The notes beneath the pieces were generated by a model. The model saw only the letters and a list, made by a program, of their open reading frames with translations, did no database searches and had not been told where the DNA came from. From SHZL01 sp963815185 (GTDB taxonomy: Bacteria; Pseudomonadota; Gammaproteobacteria; Xanthomonadales; SZUA-36), in the NCBI GenBank assembly GCA_963815185.1, contig CAWFGC010000002.1, positions 92,062-156,061 of the forward strand: a DNA stretch of 64,000 bases, read 5' to 3'. The stretch's first letter is position 1; every line of letters starts with the position of its first letter. This document shows, piece after piece, positions 37,350-48,308 of this stretch. A program made the translations under genes and the position numbers.

Positions 37350-39631
37350 ATGACGATGTCGCTGTTTGAGGAATTGAAACGCCGCAACGTGTTCCGCGTG
37401 GGCATTGCCTACGCGGTGACCGCATGGTTATTGTTGCAACTGGCAGACATCGTGCTGGACAACTCACCGGCGCCGCCATGGGTCATGCAAGTGATCATGC
37501 TGATGCTCGTGATCGGCTTCCCGTTGGCATTGCTCTTTGCCTGGGCCTTCGAGCTGACGCCAGAAGGCATCAAGAAAGAGAAAGACGTAGACCGGACCCA
37601 ATCGATAACCCGCAACACCGGCCGCAAACTGGATCGCACCATCATTGTCGTGTTGGTTCTGGCATTGGGGTATTTCGCCTGGGACAAGTTCTCCTCCCCG
37701 GAGGACGTCATTCCGGCGACTGCCGGAATCCAGGCTGGAAACAGCAAGACCGGGAATGCCGATCAAGGGACTGACGCTGATAAGAACATTAGTCCCACGG
37801 CTTCTGCCGTTGACGAACCGCCGGAAAAATCCATCGCCGTTTTGCCCTTCGTCAACATGAGCAACGATCCGGACCAGGAATACTTCTCGGATGGAATCTC
37901 CGAGGAATTGCTAAACGTTCTGGCCAAGTATCCCGGCCTGCGGGTGGCGGCGCGTACGTCCTCCTTCCAGTTCAAGGGTCAGAACCTGGACATCGGTGAA
38001 ATCGCGCGCCTGCTGAAAGTCAAACACGTACTGGAAGGCTCGGTGCGCAAATCCGGCTCCAAACTTCGCATTACCGCGCAGCTGATCCAGGCCGACACCG
38101 GCTACCACCTGTGGTCACAAACCTACGACCGTGAACTCGATGACGTGTTTGCGATTCAGGATGAAATTTCGGCTGCGATCGGTGAAGCACTTCGGGTCGA
38201 ACTGGCACTCGGCAATGATCAGTCACCCGCGGCCCCGCGCGTTGCCGAATCGTCGAACACTGCCGCATATGAAGCATTTTTGCGCGGACGCCACCTGGTG
38301 AATCAGCGCGGCCGCAGCAATATCACCCAGGCCGTCGAGGATCTGAAACGGGCGGTCCGACTCGATCCGGACTTCGCCCCGGCGCATGCCTGGATGGCCA
38401 TTGCCTACATCATGATGCTCGACAGTCCCAGCACCTACGGAGACCTCAGCCTGGCCGAGGTCAAGGAGCGGGCTACACCGCATATCGAAAAGGCCCTGGC
38501 CCTGAACCCTGACCTGGCCGAGGCACATGCCGCCAAAGGCCTGCTGGCGAACAATTCCAATGACTTCGAATTGGGCATGATGGAGACCGGCAAAGCGCTG
38601 GAACTCAATCCCGTGTTTGTCGATGCGATGAACTGGCGGCAAATTGCCGCTTCCAATTATGGAGATTACAGGACCTCGCTGGAAATCCAGCAGCACATGG
38701 TGGAGGTGGACCCCCTGTCAATTGTCGGCCGGCTGAACTACAGCCCGGTGCTGGCCCTGAAAGATGACAAGGCCGGCCGCGAGATGGCCCGTGGAATCAT
38801 TGAGCAAAACGCCTGGGCCGGCTACACCGCACTGGGGCAGATCGAGTTCCAGGATGGCAAAAACCTCGCCGCCAGCCTGGGCTGGTTTATGCGCGCCTAC
38901 GGGCAGGATCCACACGATGAACTTTCCAACCGCTACCTGATCCGGATTCTCGCCACGGTCGGCGAGTATGAAGAAGCGCGGAGGATATCCGACGGAAATC
39001 TCACATTGCGGACATGCAGGAAAATGAGGTGGAAAGTGCTATGCATACCTTGAGGTTGGCGCATGACGGCGATCCGGAGAACTACGCCCGTATGGAAGAC
39101 CTGGCTGATGCGCTGTATTTCGCCGGGCACTTCGAAGAGGCGAGAGATCTATACCAACAACTGCAAAAACTTTCACCCACCGGGGTTGTATTCGATTCAC
39201 TGGACGCTTCCACCCGGCCCACCCTGCGCCTGGCGTTCATACTCAAAAAGGACGGTGATGAAGAAGGCGCGAAAAAAGCGATTGCCCTGCACCAGGCAGA
39301 TCTGGACAAACGCTACAAGCTGGGCCTGATCTATTCCTGGGATTACCTCGCCGAAGCGATGGCGCATTCGATTGAAGGCGATGCTGCAGGCACCTTCGAT
39401 TCGATCCGTAAAGCCATCGACTCCGGCTTTCGTGATGACCTCTTTTTCCGCGAACCCGCCCTGCAACGGCTGGCGCAACACCCGGAATTCCTCGCCCTGA
39501 AAGCCGAGGTCGATCAGTTGCTGGCGGTCGAGCACGCAAACATTCTGCAACTGATCTGCCACGACAACCCGATCCCGGATATCTGGCAGCCGATGAACGA
39601 AACCTGTACCGGAGCCAAGACCAGCTCATGA
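37350..39631 (+). CDS. TolB-like/TPR membrane protein, array copy 1 (frameshifted)
   Basis: The N-terminus LFEELKRRNVFRVGIAYAV begins the array-specific membrane module: three helices near residues 15-35, 45-68 and 98-115, joined by the basic loop TPEGIKKEKDVDRTQSI. A TolB/FlgO-like domain follows (KSIAVLPFVNMSNDPDQEYF, VLEGSVRKSGSKLRITAQLI, YDRELDDVFAIQDEI), then TPRs. By the positive-inside rule the TolB and TPR parts should be periplasmic. A one-base shift near 39000 breaks the frame; the second frame (MQENEVESAMHTLRLAHDGD) runs to the TGA at 39631. ATG 37350 or 37356 may start it. No DNA-binding or cyclase domain is present. It overlaps copy 2 by four bases (ATGA). Confidence 0.78.
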
Positions 39632-41860
39632 GTCTTATCGCCGAACTCAAGCGCCGCAATGTCTTCAGGGTTGGCATTGCCTATGTCATCACCGCCTGGC
39701 TGATCCTGCAGGTCGCCGATATCGTGCTGGACAACATAGACGCGCCCCATTGGCTGATGCAGGCCATCATGCTTGTACTGGCCATTGGTTTGCCACTCGC
39801 ATTGCTGTTCGCCTGGGCGTTCGAGCTGACCCCGGAAGGTTTGAAGAAAGAAAAGGACGTTGACCGTACGCAGTCGATCACCCACGCGACCGGGCGCAAA
39901 CTCGACCGCAGCATCATCGTGATCATGGCGTTGGCGCTGGGCTACTTCGCCTATGACAAGTTCCTGTCCCAACCCGAGCCGGCAAACCCATCGACCGCTG
40001 CAAGCACCGATAAAGCTGCCGGGGATCAGGCTTCAGGTTCGGATGCGCAGAGCGAACACAAGTCCATCGCCGTGCTGCCCTTCGTCGATATGAGCCCGGC
40101 CAAGGACAACGAATACTTCACCGACGGCCTGACCGAAGAACTGCTCAACATCCTGGCGCAGATCAAGAACCTGCAGGTGGCCGGAAGAACCTCATCCTTC
40201 GCCTTCAAGGACAAGACCGAGGACCTGCGCGAAATCGGCAGCAAACTGAACGTGAACACCCTGCTGGAAGGCAGTGTGCGCAAGGACGACAAGAACCAGC
40301 GTATCCGGGTCACCGTGCAACTGATCAACGTCGAGAACGGCTTCCACATCTGGTCGGATACCTATGACCGCGATCTCGATGACATTTTCGCCATCCAGGA
40401 AGACATCGCCCGGCAGGTGTCCGACGCGCTGAAGGTCAACCTGTTGGGCGAGGCGGAAAACCCCATTGCCGTTCATACCCGCACCGGCATGAATGCCTAT
40501 GATTTGTATCTGAAGGGCCTGCAATCGCTGAATCTCTATACCTTTGAAAGCCTGCGTGAAGCAAAGCGCCTGTTTACCGAGTCGCTGGCCATTGACCCTG
40601 AATACGAGCCCACCAAGCTCGCGCTGGCCCGGTCGTGGATCGACCTGTCCGAGACCGGGGTTGTACCGGCGCCCGAAGCGGTTGCAAACGCCAGCCCGTT
40701 GCTGGACGCCGTGCTGCAGGCGGATCCGGCAAACAGTGACGCACACACCTTTCGCGGTGAGCTCGATTTGATGAACGAGGATCCCAAGGCGGCCCGCAAG
40801 TCTTTCGAACAGGCGCTGGCCGCGAATCCAAGAAACGCCACTGCGCTGAAAGACTATGGCCGGTTTCTGTTCAACACCGGGCACAGTGAGGAGGGTCTGG
40901 ATTATCTTCAGCAGGCCGGCAGGATCGAGCCCTATGATATGAAGGTTCAGTGGGAGTTGTGCGCAACCCAGGCCTTCATGGGCGAAGAAGCCGGCACCCG
41001 GCGCGAATGCGATCGCATCGGGGAGATCCAGCCGGGCAATCCGATGCAATACTACGGAACGGCTTTCTATTATTTGTTCCGCGGCGAGTTGGGTCCGTAC
41101 ATTGACTGGAGTCTCAAGGCGATGAAAATCGACCCGAACGACAACGAGCTCGCCGCAGGCGTCGCTTCCGCGTGGATCGACCTCGGCGATATGCAGCAGG
41201 CGGATATCTGGCTGCAAAAAGCGGCCAGTCTGGCGCCGGACCAATCGGTAACCGTGCAGCACGCGCATTCAGTTCCTGTTGCAAGCCGAACAGTATCAGC
41301 AGGCTTTAAGCCTGGCGCAGAAAGCCTACGCCGACAAGCTGCCCGACCGCCAGGGGTCCGGCCAAACCATTCGCAGACTGCTGATTGGCGATGCACTGAA
41401 GCGGCGTGATTTCGACCTGGCTTTGAGTATTCTGCAAAAGCAATTGCCGAAAGGCATGGAATCACCTCTGGAGACCGATGATCCAGAAGACATCGACACA
41501 CTCGCCGGCATGGCCCTGGTCATGAAAATGCAGAACCCCGTATCGGAACAGGCGAATGCCTTGCTGGACCATGCCGATGCACTCAATCACATGCCCGGTG
41601 ATCGTAGTTTTCCGTTTGCCAAATTCACCCGGCAAGCCTCCATCGAAGTCGCCCGCAACAACAAAAGCGCCGCCATTTCGGCCTTGCAACAGGCTTTTGC
41701 TGCCGGCTGGCGGATCGATTGGCATGACACACTGCAGAATGATTTCCGCTTCGAATCCCTGCACAACGAACCCGAATACAAACACCTGATCGCGATGCTG
41801 GAAGAAGACATGCAAAAGCAGCGCAACCAGGCCTATGAGCTGCTGGGTTTGCCCCACTAA
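39628..41860 (+). CDS. TolB-like/TPR membrane protein, array copy 2 (frameshifted)
   Basis: It has the same architecture as copy 1: LIAELKRRNVFRVGIAYVI, three helices, KSIAVLPFVDMSPAKDNEYF, TLLEGSVRKDDKNQRIRV, YDRDLDDIFAIQEDI, then at least six TPR-like units (AANPRNATALKDYGRFLFNT). It is the most diverged full copy: TDGLTEELLN replaces SDGISEEILN, and its C-terminus ends NQAYELLGLPH rather than with the LGLEPxST tail. A frameshift near 41268 divides it; the continuation starts LLQAEQYQQALSLAQKAY. Its start codon overlaps the copy 1 stop. A minus-strand gene follows, ending the first sub-block of the array. Confidence 0.78.
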
Positions 41861-41893
41861 AGACCGCCCGGCTGTGGGCCGCCTGCGGTTCCT

Positions 41894-42758
41894 TCACGCC
41901 GAATTCGTCAATGCTCCGGCGTAATCGGCCACAAACGATTCCAATGGACGCGGTGCCCGCCCAAGCAACTTTGCGGCTTCGTCCGTAACCGGCCCCAGTG
42001 CCTGGCAAGCGATCTCTGCGAATAATTCACACAGTGCATTGACCTGCCACGGGTTCGGAATGATTTTTTCCAGGAAGGCACGAAAGTCAGCAGGCGATTG
42101 CTCAATGAATGTTATCTCGCGGCCCAGTACAGCAGACATGCGCTCAGCCACCGCGTAAAAATCCAGCAGCTCCGGACCGGACACTGCATGTGTGCCCGAC
42201 TCCAGGTTGTCATCCAGCAGGGATAGTGCGGCCATTTCCGCCACATCGCGGGCATCGATCATACCGATGCCGATCCTGCCCACCGGCAGTGTAAAGGTGC
42301 CGTATTTCGCGATCGAGGCTGCGTACGTCAGCAGGTTCTGAAAGAAGAAGTTGCCGCGCAATACGGTCCAGCGCAAGCCCAGTGATTTGATAAACGCCTC
42401 TGACTGGAAGTGGGTTCGGGGAAAGGGCGCTTTTGCATCCGCCGCCGCGCGTATCGTGGAGATCTTGACCAGGTGACCCACACCGGAGTCTGCGGCTGCC
42501 TGGGCAAAATTCCGTTCCATTTCCAACTGCCGCTGGCCATTGGGCGTAACCAGCAAGGCCGAGGTGACGCCTTTTGTCGCCCTGGCCAGGTCAGCCGCAT
42601 CGAGCAGATCGCCCTGTACAATCTCGACGCCGCGGGCGCGTAATCCGGCCGCTTTCTCCACATCGCGCGCCAGACCGCGAAACGCCACACCGCGGTCCAG
42701 CAGAGTATTCAGCAGTAGCCCGCCCAATGAGGCCGGTGACACCCGTTAAAAGAATCAT
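41894..42758 (-). CDS. NmrA-like NAD(P)-binding protein (frameshifted near start)
   Basis: It is an atypical short-chain dehydrogenase of the NmrA/NAD(P)H-quinone-reductase-like group. ATG 42758 starts MILLTGVTGLIG, the nucleotide-binding Gly motif. Loss of one G from the GGG near 42732 would join it to GLLLNTLLDRGVAFRGLAR. Downstream are VEIVQGDLLDAADL, VGHLVKISTIRAAADA, LRWTVLRGNFFFQNLL and MIDARDVAEMAALSLL, all typical. It lies on the opposite strand inside the TPR array between copies 2 and 3, so it looks like an insertion or an older resident. The substrate is unknown. Confidence 0.82.
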
Positions 42759-42835
42759 GACTCTATCTCTGTAAGCTGGCGTGCGCCGGGTTCAATCCGT
42801 GCGGCAACGAGGACAGGCATTGTAACCCGGCGAAA

Positions 42836-42853
42836 CTTGGTATGATTGCGCGC
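42836..42853 (+). promoter_or_regulatory. Duplicated promoter-like repeat, copy A
   Basis: CTTGGTATGATTGCGCGC occurs here and identically at 43910-43927. It contains an extended -10 pattern (TG-G-TATGAT). It lies about 115 bases before the copy 3 remnant. No convincing -35 at the right spacing is seen, as expected for extended -10 promoters. Confidence 0.5.
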
Positions 42854-42951
42854 GGAGCCGGCTTCGTGCCGGCCCGGCCGTTGGCGACGAGAACTAATCC
42901 GGGCGCAGTCGTTCTCGCTGCACCCGGCACGCATCAGAAGGGGTACTGTGC

Positions 42952-43840
42952 ATGAGCCTGTTTGGCGAACTCAAGCGCCGCAACGTGTTTCGCATCGCAA
43001 CCGCGTGCGCATCACTGCACAGCTCATCGACACACGTAATGACCGGCACTTGTGGTCCGATACCTATGACCGCGAGTTGGACGACATTTTCGCCATCCAG
43101 GATGAAATCGCAACCGCCATCGTCAGTGCGCTGAAAGGCCAGTTGGGCATAGAGGCGGCGGCAGATTCGATCGTCGTTAAAGCCGCCACTGATAATCTCG
43201 ACGCCTACGACCTGTATCTCAAGGGCCGCAATCTCTTTATCGCACGCCAGAACCTGGACCAGGCCATCAACTTGTTTCAGCGGGCCATAGAACTCGACCC
43301 GAACTATGCCCGCGCATGGGAAGGCCTGGCGGCAACCCAGGCTGTGGCCGATTCATGGATAGCGGACGATGGCATCAATCACATGCCCCTCGCCGCCGAG
43401 GCTGCGCAGCACGCGTTGGAGCTCGATCCGGAGCTTTCGATGCCCTGGTCGACCAGGGCAATTCGCTTGCGGCGGTCCTGCTGGCGACGGCAAGAATGGG
43501 TGTGCCATACGCACCGGTCGGCGAATGGATCAAGGCGCTCGAACACCCGGACGCAGATCATCGCGCCGGCCTGGCGAAATTCGATCGCTGGAATGAACAA
43601 CTCCCGGTTGATTACGGTTATGAATATCCGGATTTCCTGGTAGCGCTTGGCGCCTACGAACGCGCGGCAAAAGCGCCCAATCTTCGTTTCAACCTGTACA
43701 GTCCGGCAAAAAAAGCATTCCGCCAAACTGTGTATTTCAAGAAGTATGTGCACGATCTCGGTGTCGAGGACTACTGGCGCAAGCATGGTTTTCCACCGCT
43801 CTGCCACAGTACCGGTGAACAGGATTTTAGTTGCGATTGA
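42952..43840 (+). pseudogene. TolB-like/TPR array copy 3, internally deleted remnant
   Basis: The first 17-18 codons (MSLFGELKRRNVFRIA) match the other copies, then near 42995 the sequence jumps, out of frame, to VRITAQLIDTRNDRHLWSDT, the second half of the TolB-like domain. The three membrane helices, the linker and the first TolB half (about 200 residues) are missing. CGCATC occurs on each side of the junction, compatible with a deletion at short homology. A second shift near 43450 breaks the TPR part. The C-terminus (VEDYWRKHGFPPLCHSTGEQ) differs from the LGLEPxST tail of copies 4-9. It cannot make a normal membrane protein and is most likely a relic. Confidence 0.8.
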
Positions 43841-43909
43841 TAATTCGGTAGCCGTAACCAGGGAAACAATCCGAAAATCACCTGCTTGAGAACATGTGCA
43901 AGCCCTAAC

Positions 43910-43927
43910 CTTGGTATGATTGCGCGC
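43910..43927 (+). promoter_or_regulatory. Duplicated promoter-like repeat, copy B
   Basis: This is the same 18 bases as at 42836-42853, here about 45 bases before the ATG of array copy 4 (43971). The extended -10 TGGTATGAT would start transcription near 43926. It is the best candidate promoter for the block of copies 4-9. Confidence 0.5.
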
Positions 43928-43970
43928 AGGCTGCCGCTATGACGGAGAGTCTTCAAAAACAGGCGGGCAT

Positions 43971-46139
43971 ATGGCAGGACTGGTTGCGGAACTGAAAAGA
44001 AGAAATGTCATCCGGGTCGGCGTGGCCTATGTCGTGCTGGCCTGGTTGCTTGCGCAAGTGGCCCAGCTCGCAGCCGAAACCTTCGAGGCGCCTGGCTGGG
44101 TGATGAAAATGCTGATCACCTTACTGGCCCTGTGCCTGCCGCTGGTGCTGTTCTTTGCCTGGGCCTATGAACTCACACCGGAAGGCATCAAGAAAGAACA
44201 AGCCGTCGACCGCAGCCAGTCCATTACACCGCGCACCGGCCGCAAGCTGGATTTCCTGATTATCGGGCTGCTGGCGGCAGCTTTGGGGTATTTCATTTGG
44301 GAGTCGCGCTTTTCCGAAAATCCGTCGGAGCCCCTTTCGTCAAGCGCACAGGTTGACACCGGCGACGGCCGGGAGGAGACGGAAGCTTCGACCCCCGTCG
44401 ATGACAAGTCCATCGCGGTCCTGCCCTTCGTCAACATGAGCGAAGATGCCGGCAACGAATACTTCTCCGACGGCGTTTCCGAAGAAATCCTCAATGCGCT
44501 GGCCCAGGTAAAGGAACTGAAAGTGGCCGGCCGCACCTCTTCCTTCGCCTTCAAGGGTCATAACGAGGATCTGCGGCAAATCGGCGAAACCCTCGGCGTC
44601 GCCAACATCCTCGAAGGCTCGGTGCGCAAGGCCGGTGACAAGGTGCGCATCACCGCCCAGCTCATCCAGGTCAAGGATGGCTTTCACCTGTGGTCGCAAA
44701 GCTTCGACCGGGAGTTGACCGACGTATTCGCCATCCAGGACGAGATCGCGGATGCCATCCTGAAGGAAATGAAAGCGCAATTGCTCGAGGGCGATACCAA
44801 GGTTGCGGAAGCCAGCCGCACAAACTCCGAAGCCTATGATTTGTACCTGTTGGCACGGCAACGTATCTATGAACGCAAGCAACTATCCCTCGAATCCGCG
44901 AAAGACCTGCTTGACCGCGTGATTGCGCTGGACCCGGATTACGCGCCAGCCTACGCCCAACGCGCCATCACGACCCTCCTGCTGACCGACGATAATTACG
45001 GCAAAACCAAGTTTGAAGAAGTGCGGGCACAGGCCAAGCGCGACGTCGACCGGGCCTTGCAACTCAATCCGGAGTTGGCCGAGGGTTGGGCCGCAGGCGG
45101 CCTGTATTACATTCAACGTCCAGGGGAACAGGACGAAGCCATAGATGCCCTGGAAAAGGCCCTGGCCATCAACCCCAGTCTGATCGACGCCAGCAACTGG
45201 TTGCATGTCGCCTACGGCACCGCCGGACGCCTGGGCGATGCGCTCCGTATCCTGGATGAGATGATCGAACGCGACCCGCTGTACCCCCCCGCCATCGGCA
45301 ATGCCTTCTCCGCTTTCGCCCAGCGAGGCATGTACGAAAAGGCGGCGGCTATACTGGACCGCGCCAAACCCTACATGCCCGACGATCCCGTTATATTGAG
45401 TAACGAGGCGGCCTGGCACTTTTTTCGCGGCGAAATCGCCAAGGGCTTACCATCGATTGAGCGCGCCATTGCGCAGCAACCAAAAAACTCATCTTACCGG
45501 TTCGGGTTGAGTGTTGGCCTGGTGCAGTCGCATCAATACGAGCGGCTGGCCAATGAGGGCCACCCCACGTTCCGCATCGTCGGACTGAACCATCTGCACC
45601 GCACCGAGGAAGCCGGAATTCTGGCCCGGCAACTCGCAGCCCAGGGAAATGTCGGTAGCCTGCTTTGGTTCCTGAATGTCAGCGCAAAGCCCGGGGAGGT
45701 GGTGCGCTACGTCGAGGAACACTGGACCGGCCTCGACCGTCTGGAGGCGGATTATCCGGCTGACGACCTGACGGGATACCAGTTGATGATCGACGTTGCG
45801 TACGCGTATGCTCAGACCGGCAACCAGTCGCGTTTTGATGACGCGATGCAACGCATCCGGCGCGCCCACGATAGGCAACAGGCCCTGCACGCGGACAACT
45901 ACATTTTTTACATGGAGGAAGCCTCATATTATGCGTTGGCAGGAAATCGCGAACGCGCGATCGATTTCTTCGAACGGGCCGTCGACCTTGGGCACATCAC
46001 TTCCACCCATCCCGGCGATGACCGCCCTTCTCTGCAATCGCTGGAAGGTGAACCGCGCTTCGAAGCCGCACGGCTGCGCATGATCGAGCACCTGAATCGA
46101 GAACGCGCGGCGCTGGGCCTGGAGCCGGATTCAACATGA
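43971..46139 (+). CDS. TolB-like/TPR membrane protein, array copy 4
   Basis: It is intact, 722 residues. ATG 43971 is preceded by AGGCGGG and gives MAGLVAELKRRNVIRVG; the open frame upstream of it is non-coding. Three membrane helices (about 15-35, 43-65, 92-110), TolB-like domain (KSIAVLPFVNMSEDAGNEYF, VAGRTSSFAFKGHNEDLRQI, ILEGSVRKAGDKVRITAQLI) at about 150-280, then TPRs to the end (LDPDYAPAYAQRAITTLLL, LNPELAEGWAAGGLYYIQRP). The C-terminal tail is AALGLEPDST. Copies 4-9 are much closer to each other than to 1 and 2, so this block arose by later duplication. Copy 5 starts 8 bases after its stop. Confidence 0.85.
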   Translation: MAGLVAELKRRNVIRVGVAYVVLAWLLAQVAQLAAETFEAPGWVMKMLITLLALCLPLVLFFAWAYELTPEGIKKEQAVDRSQSITPRTGRKLDFLIIGLLAAALGYFIWESRFSENPSEPLSSSAQVDTGDGREETEASTPVDDKSIAVLPFVNMSEDAGNEYFSDGVSEEILNALAQVKELKVAGRTSSFAFKGHNEDLRQIGETLGVANILEGSVRKAGDKVRITAQLIQVKDGFHLWSQSFDRELTDVFAIQDEIADAILKEMKAQLLEGDTKVAEASRTNSEAYDLYLLARQRIYERKQLSLESAKDLLDRVIALDPDYAPAYAQRAITTLLLTDDNYGKTKFEEVRAQAKRDVDRALQLNPELAEGWAAGGLYYIQRPGEQDEAIDALEKALAINPSLIDASNWLHVAYGTAGRLGDALRILDEMIERDPLYPPAIGNAFSAFAQRGMYEKAAAILDRAKPYMPDDPVILSNEAAWHFFRGEIAKGLPSIERAIAQQPKNSSYRFGLSVGLVQSHQYERLANEGHPTFRIVGLNHLHRTEEAGILARQLAAQGNVGSLLWFLNVSAKPGEVVRYVEEHWTGLDRLEADYPADDLTGYQLMIDVAYAYAQTGNQSRFDDAMQRIRRAHDRQQALHADNYIFYMEEASYYALAGNRERAIDFFERAVDLGHITSTHPGDDRPSLQSLEGEPRFEAARLRMIEHLNRERAALGLEPDST

Positions 46140-46146
46140 GCAAGTC

Positions 46147-48308
46147 ATGAACAACATGAGCTTTATCGCTGAACTCAAACGCCGAAACGTATTTCAGGTG
46201 GGGACGGCATACGTCGTGATGGCCTGGCTGCTGGCGCAGGGTGTCGACGTGTTCCTCGACAACTTCGGCGCGCCGGCCTGGGTGATCAAGACCGTGCTGC
46301 TGTTGCTGGTCGCCGGTTTTCCTGTGGCGCTGTTTTTCGCCTGGGCTTTTGAACTCACACCGGAAGGCATCAAGAAAGAAAAAGATGTCGACCGCAGCCA
46401 GTCAATCACGACCGAGACAGGCCGCAAGCTGGATTACCTGATTATCGGCATCCTGTTGGTGGCCCTGGGGTATTTTGCTGTCGACAAGTTTATGATGAGC
46501 CCAGCTACAACTGCGCAGCCCGCGTCCAGCGCCGGAATCTCGGCACCCACCTCGACCGAAAAGTCCATTGCCGTGCTGCCCTTTGTCAACATGTCCTCCG
46601 ATCCGGAACAGGAATACTTCTCCGATGGCATCTCCGAGGAAATCCTCAATTCCCTGTCCAGGGTTAAAGAACTCGAGGTGGCGGGCCGCACCTCCTCGTT
46701 CGCCTTCAAGGGCAAGAACCAGGACCTGCGCCAGATCGCCGAAGCCCTGGGCGTGAGCAATATCCTCGAAGGCTCGGTGCGCAAGTCCGGCAACACGGTG
46801 CGCATTACCGCGCAGCTGGTCCGCGCCGATAACGGCTTCCACCTGTGGTCGGAGACCTACGACCGGGAACTGGACAATGTGTTCGCGATCCAGGACGAAA
46901 TCGCCCGCAACATCCTGCAGCAGCTCAAGGCGACCTTGCTGGAAGGTGAAGAATCCGCAGTCGCCGCGACGCGCACCAACACCGAAGCCTACGATCTGTA
47001 CCTGCTGGCCAAGCAGCGCATGTACGAGCGCACCGGCCCGACCATCCAGGCCGCCGCGGATCTGCTGGATCGCGCGATTGCAATCGACCCGCAATACGCG
47101 CCCGCCTATGCCCAGCGCGGGATCGCAGCGCTGCTTCTATCGGAAGGCTCGGGAGCCTATGGCGACATTCCGGTGCAGCAGGCGCAGACGCAAGGAAAGC
47201 TCTACCTCGACAAGGCGCTGCAACTGGATCCGAACCTGGCGGAGGCCTGGGCGGGTATGGGTCTGTACCACATTGACCAACCAAAACCGGAACTGTCCCA
47301 GGGCATAGAAGCACTGCAAAAGGCCTTGTCGATAAACCCGGGGCTGATCGACGCCAGCAACTGGCTGCATAATGCGCTGCAGGCTTCAGGCAAACCTGGT
47401 GAGGCGGATCGGGTTCTTGCGGGGTATAATTCAGCGAGATCCGCTCTACCGTCCTGGCATTCGAAACGCCGTGAACAGTTTCATCATGTTTCGGGCGTCA
47501 AAAACAGGCATTGGCCCACCTGGAGAAAATCCGTCCCCTGATACCCAACGATGCGGTCATCCAGTCCAGTGAAGCGGCTGTGTACGAGTCGTTGGGGCAA
47601 GTGGCCAAAGGTGTAAACTTGATCGAATCTGCAGTCGAAATGCAACCCACCAACTCCGTGGCCCGCCTGACCCGGAGTCTCGCCTGGATGGATTCGCACC
47701 AATACGAACGTGTCGCTACCGAAGGCGAAGAATGGCTGCCCATCATTGCCCTGACCTTCCTGGGCCGCAAAGAAGAAGCCAGCATATTGGCCTTCAAACG
47801 GGCTGAAGAACAGGCAGATATCGGCACCCTGTTTACATTCCTCAATATCACCGGCCGTTCAGACGAATTGATCGCCTATCTGGAACAGCGCTGGCCGGAT
47901 CTCGATGCACTGCGCAAAGACTTTCCAGCTTATAGCGGGTTGGGGGACTTTTTGATGATCGACGTGGCCCTGGCCTATTCCCGCGTCGGGAACCAGAAAC
48001 GCTTTGACGAGGCGATGGAACAGATCCGCACCGTGCACAAAGACCTCAAGGCCCTGGGTGTGAGCAATTCTATCTTCTTTATGAATGAAGCTGCCTATCT
48101 TGCACTCGCAGGTGACTACGATTCCAGCCTGGACTATCTCGACCGCTCTATTAGCAGTGGCCTGACCACAACTATTAGGATCACCCAGGAGTGGCCCTGC
48201 CTGGCCCCCCTGGAGGGCAACCCACGCTTCGAGGCCATCCAGACACGCATGATCGAACACGTCAACAGCGAACGGGAAAAGCTGGGCCTGGGGCCGGCAA
48301 CGATATGA
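46147..48308 (+). CDS. TolB-like/TPR membrane protein, array copy 5 (two frameshifts)
   Basis: It starts at ATG 46147 or 46156 (MSFIAELKRRNVFQVGTAYV). Membrane module and TolB-like domain are intact (KSIAVLPFVNMSSDPEQEYF, ILEGSVRKSGNTVRITAQLV), followed by TPRs (AIDPQYAPAYAQRGIAALLL). Shifts near 47420 and 47500 send the middle through another frame (GIIQRDPLYRPGIRNAVNSF) and back to MAHLEKIRPLIPNDAVIQSS. All three pieces align with copies 4, 6 and 7, so the gene probably encodes one protein of about 715 residues. The last codon overlaps the copy 6 start (ATGA at 48305). The tail is LGLGPATI. Confidence 0.78.

Noticed and set aside
40192..41268. Open frame of 358 codons on the minus strand in array copy 2
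   Set aside because: Shadow caused by GC-rich codon bias; no start signal, no family features.
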